Of a stretch of DNA of 64,000 nt, positions 59,589-64,000 are shown in pieces; positions within the stretch are counted from its first letter, which is position 1, and each line of letters opens with the position of its first letter. The notes under the pieces were generated by a model that saw only the letters and a program-made list of their open reading frames with translations, was not told the DNA's origin and did not search any database. Position numbers and translations under genes: made by a program. The stretch comes from Panagrolaimus kolymaensis (taxonomy: Eukaryota; Nematoda; Chromadorea; Rhabditida; Panagrolaimidae): NCBI GenBank assembly GCA_028622995.1, contig JAJQJQ010000072.1, positions 434,001 through 498,000 on the forward strand. The letters run 5' to 3'.

Positions 59589-62284
59589 TTTCTTTTGTTG
59601 TTGCTTGGACGAGGAAAGACGAAAGGTAATAATAAAATAATTACTGAATTTATACAATTTTGAACTATAATTTGAAACAGCGTTACACTTTGAAATATAT
59701 CATCTATAAAAAAGTGATGCATTTTTGTTTTCGATGCTCCTTATATATCAAAAAATGCTTAGAGTTTTGTCATAGCAATGCCATAATAAAAAGCTTGGGA
59801 AGAAAAATTTTCATGAACGAAAATAATAATTTTTAGAAAGCATTTTTTGGCAATAAGCCAAAAAATAAGTTTTGAAGGGAAAATTATATAAACCTCGAAT
59901 ATTTATTTCACGTAGCCACGCCTATTTTCAGGACACGCAAGAAAAAAGAAGACGAAGTTCTTTTTCGCCCATTTACTACTTCTCCACTCGCAGCAACCAG
60001 CAACAGCAACAAAAAAGAAAATACACGCTAAAAACGCACACGCAAAAAAATTTCAGTTGAAAAACGCGATTTTCATTGCTTAATATATATGGGAGTCGAG
60101 CAGTTGAAAGAGGAAAGACGACGAACATAAAGTTAAAGAAACAAAAGCTCGAATGTGCGTTCTCGTGTCGTATATTTTTTTCTCTTCTTTCCCTCCATTT
60201 TTTGGTTGCTTTTCTTTTACTTCAATTTTTTCTCTTTCTCCCTTCTTTTTACCGTAAACATAACAAAATCCAGCGGGATTTTCAATTTTTTACAAGGTTA
60301 AACACACGTAATTAAGCAAAAAATATTAAATTTTTAATATATTGTATTATTATTTTGCCATTATTATTAGTTTTTTATAAAGTGCCAATAGAAAGAGGTC
60401 ATAAAGTTTTTCATTGCTTTAAAAATATTCTAAAAGGGAAAATGGCTTTAATTGGTGATGAAAAGTATAAACAACATGTGTATTTTTTGTTTTTAAAACA
60501 AAAACTTCTCGTAAATTGAATAAATTACATGGTAAAATTACCAAAAATTGAATCATCATAAATAATTTTAAGAAAATTCAATAAATTTCACATTCAATTT
60601 CTTAGAACGAAAAAAAAGAAAAACTAAATTCAGAAAGTTGATGGTTGTTATGAACTGTTTTACAAAAGTGACTGCGAAATTACTAAAAGCTTCTAACCCT
60701 GCTTTAAAGAATTGGGATGAGTTTGATGGCAAGGTTGTGCTTATCCGCTTAATCCATGTTTCATTGAATCTTAATTGTTGAATCATACTTTTAGTTTTTT
60801 AAACACATTATTGTTATATATTTTGTTGCCGAAAATTATCCTTTTTCTATAAACAAAAATCAATGCTAAAAAAACTATCAAAAAAATAATAATTTAATGT
60901 TACAACAGCTCAAAAACAAGTTTGATTATTCATGCATGTTTCAGCCCATCATTGCGATGTTATTGTTTGAACATCTGCGAGCGATGCTTTTTTGCATAAT
61001 CACTTCTCTTCCGCTCGTTTTTTGATAACTGTTTATGTTTTTATTTTCTGATTTGATAATCTATTTATAAACAAACTCTTATTTTAGGTAATCAATCCGA
61101 GCGTCCTTTATTCGGTCTGATGCTTAATGGAATTTTTCTAATTTTATTACTACTTAATTAACCTTTTAAAGTCATATATTCATATCCACATAATCTTATT
61201 TTATTATTTGGCTTACATTAATTCATTAAATTATTCATTTTGATCTGATTTCCATATCCCAAATATTGCTTTTATATTCAGAATTTGTTTCGGTTTTTGA
61301 GATCAAATGCTCTTTTCTGGCGGAAGTGAAGCATTCTTCTGTTTTGCTGATCAACGACGAGTACAAACGAAAAAACTGCCTTCAATTTATTTTTTTATTT
61401 TTATTGATATTCATTTTTGACCAAAAAAATCATCTGCTCTTGTTCCGGTAAGAAAAATTTGTGGTGAAAAGCTTTGAAATTAAGCTGCTTCCTTTTATGT
61501 CAAAATTTTCATTTTTTCTTATGCTTCAAAATTTTATGATATTTTATTGTTTCTGAAACCTTAAATTTTCGATCACTGTAAAGATAAAAACTTTTATTTA
61601 GCTATAGTAAAAAAAATTTTGAATTACTATCAAGCTATATTAATGAATATTTTTCACAATAACATTTTTATGTTACTGTAGCTTAAGAGTAATACCAAAA
61701 ATAAGTGAGAGTAAATTTTGATTATGGGATTTTTAATACAATGAAGTAAAATATTTCATGACGTTTGAAATAAATAAAAATTTAGTGGTTTTTTTATTTA
61801 ACAAGAAACTTTCCATTTTCCATATTTTTTGCAAAGCTTTTGTTTCAAAATACTTTTTCTCTCTCTCACTAACCTTTAGGGATTAACTACAGAGTTGTTG
61901 ATCATTGGAAATCCTCTTTTTACATCCATTTTGTGATGGGTATAAATTGATTACGACTGTACCCCTCAATTTTTTTCTGCAACAATGGAATGGGAATAAA
62001 GTTACACGCAGTGCAACTTTTACTCTTTTAATAATTTTATTAAATTTTTTATTCACTGAATTAAACTTTAACTTTTTCACATTCATTGCTTAAAAATTAC
62101 TTACGCAAATACATCTTTCCTTTTTTTATTTACTTCAATTAAGATTTCAGTGACGATAAATTTAATCTTTTATCTTTATTTGTAATTTTTGTTTTTTCTG
62201 TAACATAATTAAATAAGATGTCTGACTTTTAAAAAATCACAAGTTGTTGAAATTTCTTTTTATGTATTATTTTTTTAGGTATCA
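59589..62284. other. Divergent intergenic region with repeat traces
   Basis: About 2.7 kb between the NC2-alpha-like start (-) and the PAPS transporter start (+). It contains an unresolved GC-richer block at about 60610-60790 and a copy of the dispersed repeat near 61600-61693. A splice acceptor TTTTTTTAG lies just before the transporter ATG, so part of this stretch may be its 5' leader or intron. Confidence 0.5.
61600..61693. repeat. Degenerate copy of the inverted-repeat element
   Basis: AGCTATAGTAA at 61600-61610 and TTACTATCAAGCT at 61624-61636 form a small inverted pair. TTACTGTAGCTTAAGAGTAA at 61673-61692 matches the arm core of the element at 51.4 kb. Confidence 0.55.
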
Positions 62285-64000
62285 ATGAACGAAGAAATTG
62301 CAATTGCTCCTGAGCCTGAACATGCATCATTTACTTTAGAATTCAATCCATATGATTATTGGCCGCTTAGATTAGCCTTTATTTTATTCGGGTATTCGAC
62401 TGTCATCATCCCAGGATATTTAATAATTAGATATGTTAAAAGAAAATATGAAGGTAAAAATCATTTTTGATTCACATAGTAACAATTACTTTTGTTTCCA
62501 CACGCTGACCACAATTTTTTTAGAATCCCATTACGATCTTCGACAAGGTTGTTTCATAAAATGCTTGATTTTGTTTGCAATTGGAAGACCCGAGTATCAA
62601 TTAGTTCCAGCTGAAAGTGGATTAGCAAAGCACTCAGAATTGAAATCAACAATAGACACTTCACAAAGCATATTCAAACGCGAGAGCTTTCTTCTAATAT
62701 TTTATTTTCTTGGAATTCAATTAAATCATATTTCAATGGGATTTTTTCAAGAAAAAATTATCACACAAGGATATTCACGATTTGATGACCCTTTTGTTGT
62801 GGACAAGTTTGAAGATGCCCAATTTTTAGTATTAATTAATCGACTGGTTGCTTTGCTGCTTTGTGGATTATATCTTATTTATGATTATCGAAAGTAAGAA
62901 TTTTTGTGGTTTTTTGTAATTGTCAGTAACTATTAAATTTCATTTTCGTATTTTTTGTGTTACTGTAGCTTGAGAGTAACTCTTTGAACAACAAAAAATG
63001 TTACTATCATTTGGCACTTTTTGTTTTAATGCTGTTAGGTTTCTATTCATTTTAGGCAACCATATCATGTTCCAGCTTTTTATAAATATTCTCTATGTTC
63101 CATATCGAATACTCTTTCAACTTGGTGTCAATACGAATCTTTAAAATTTGTTTCCTTTCCAGCAATGGTTTGTCTCAAACCTTCTCGACTCTTTCAAGTT
63201 CGCATTAATTTTATTTTAGACTGTTTGCAAAGCTTCAAAACTTATTCCAACAATGCTTATGGGTCGCTTAATTCGTAATAAAACTTATTCAACTCGAGAA
63301 TATTTAATTGCTTTAATTCTTGTTGCCGGTGCATGCATTTTCTTTTTATCCTCTCAAACTTTTAGTTCTTCAAGCAAAGTTACAACTGCTTCAGGGATTA
63401 TTTTAATGATTGGCTACCTTGCTTTTGATTCATTTACTCCAAATTGGCAGAAAAAACTTCTCGATTGTAAACCATCCGTTTCAAAAACTCAGGTAAAACA
63501 ATAACTTTTAACGAAGGAGTTTATAATGGCATTGGAATATTTTTTTAGATGATGTTTGGCGTGAATTCATTTAGTGCAGTTCTTTGTTTTGTATCATTAA
63601 TGGAACAAGGAACATTGTTTTCATCGATATCATTTGCGTTGTCTCATGATGGATTCACAAGGGATGCTTTTTTGTTGTCTTTGTCTGGAGCATGTGGTCA
63701 AGTAAGTAGCTTATGCTTTTTTTACACACGGGAATAAAAACGCTTGAATAAATGTTTAATTAGACAATTGATAACTAAATCTTTTTTTATTACTTTTTGT
63801 TTTTGAGCAAAATTTAACTAATTAAAAAGTTAATGAAAACAAAAATTAACCAAGCTACAATAGACGAAAGTTATAAAAACTCTTGGTCGATTAACTTTGA
63901 AATCCGGCTTTCCATCCTTATTTCATTTCGGTTTTATCTCTATTTTTTATAGGTATTCATTTATGCAATATTAAAACAATTTAGTCCTGAAGTATTAGCT
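62285..64000 (+). CDS. pst-1: PAPS transporter, SLC35B2/PST-1 type, 5' part
   Basis: Visible exons are 62285-62453, 62524-62893, 63056-63167, 63220-63492, 63549-63701 and 63953-64000 onward; the gene continues past the window. The protein is a multi-pass Golgi nucleotide-sugar-type transporter. Matches to SLC35B2 include TWCQYESLKFVSFPAMTVCK, ASKLIPTMLMGRLI, GYLAFDSFTPNWQ and MMFGVNSFSAVLC, then SGACGQVFIY. Such transporters bring the sulfate donor PAPS into the Golgi for sulfation of glycans and proteins. The N-terminal part carries one or two extra hydrophobic segments before the transporter core. The second intron (62894-63055) harbours a copy of the dispersed repeat. Confidence 0.93.
62959..63008. 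repeat. Intronic copy of the dispersed repeat
   Basis: TTACTGTAGCTTGAGAGTAA at 62960-62979 is nearly identical to the 61673-61692 copy and to the MITE arm at 51417-51436. A further TTACTATCA follows at 63001. It lies inside intron 2 of the PAPS transporter gene. Confidence 0.6.

Overview
The window looks like nuclear DNA of a nematode. It is very AT-rich, with long A/T homopolymers. Genes are split by many short introns (mostly 45-60 nt) with GTAAG/GTATG-type donors and TTTTCAG or TTTTTAG acceptors. Gene content is nematode-typical: an SRE-class chemoreceptor, a Fer-like SH2 tyrosine kinase, and several start codons lying 1-30 nt after a consensus splice acceptor, as expected for spliced-leader trans-splicing. 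The species cannot be named from the sequence. Exon coordinates were worked out by hand from splice sites and frame continuity; in each full gene model below the exon lengths sum to a multiple of three.

Layout. 1-1.2 kb: 3' part of an SRE-like chemoreceptor (+). 1.5-6.9 kb: a 14-exon D2-like dopamine receptor (-) with an enormous third intracellular loop. 6.9-17.9 kb: about 11 kb of AT-rich DNA with no supportable gene. 17.9-22 kb (-): cytosolic seryl-tRNA synthetase, a UBE2L3-like E2 and an F-box-like protein, closely spaced in one direction. 22.3-24.2 kb (+): Fer-like kinase. 24.4-30.5 kb (-): purple acid phosphatase, a GT31 glycosyltransferase and fibrillarin. 30.8-34.3 kb (+): MMS19, divergent from fibrillarin. 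34.7-36.6 kb (+): secreted orphan protein, paralogue of the gene at 49.9-51.2 kb. 36.9-38.1 kb (-): SLC25A32-type mitochondrial carrier. 39 kb (-): a 42-residue protein. 40.5-41.3 kb: exon-like fragments. 44.1-44.8 kb (+): proline-rich orphan. 45.5-46.2 kb and 48.2-49.4 kb (-): two secreted orphans. 49.9-51.2 kb (+): second paralogue, with a hydrophobic tail. 52.1-54.3 kb (+): DCAF5-like WD40 protein. 55.2-57.5 kb (+): TRMT2A-like tRNA methyltransferase. 58-59.6 kb (-): NC2-alpha/DRAP1-like histone-fold protein. 62.3-64 kb (+): SLC35B2/PST-1 PAPS transporter, running off the window end.

How genes relate. Most are unrelated housekeeping genes: translation (SerRS, TRMT2A), ribosome biogenesis (fibrillarin), Fe-S assembly (MMS19), ubiquitin pathway (E2, F-box-like, DCAF5) and transcription (NC2-alpha). 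Fibrillarin and MMS19 share a 315-bp divergent promoter. The kinase and the phosphatase converge with only 142 bp between stops. Possible novelties are the giant dopamine-receptor loop, a two-member secreted or membrane protein family with conserved exon structure, a dispersed inverted-repeat element, two GC-AG introns, and several exon-like blocks that fit no gene model.
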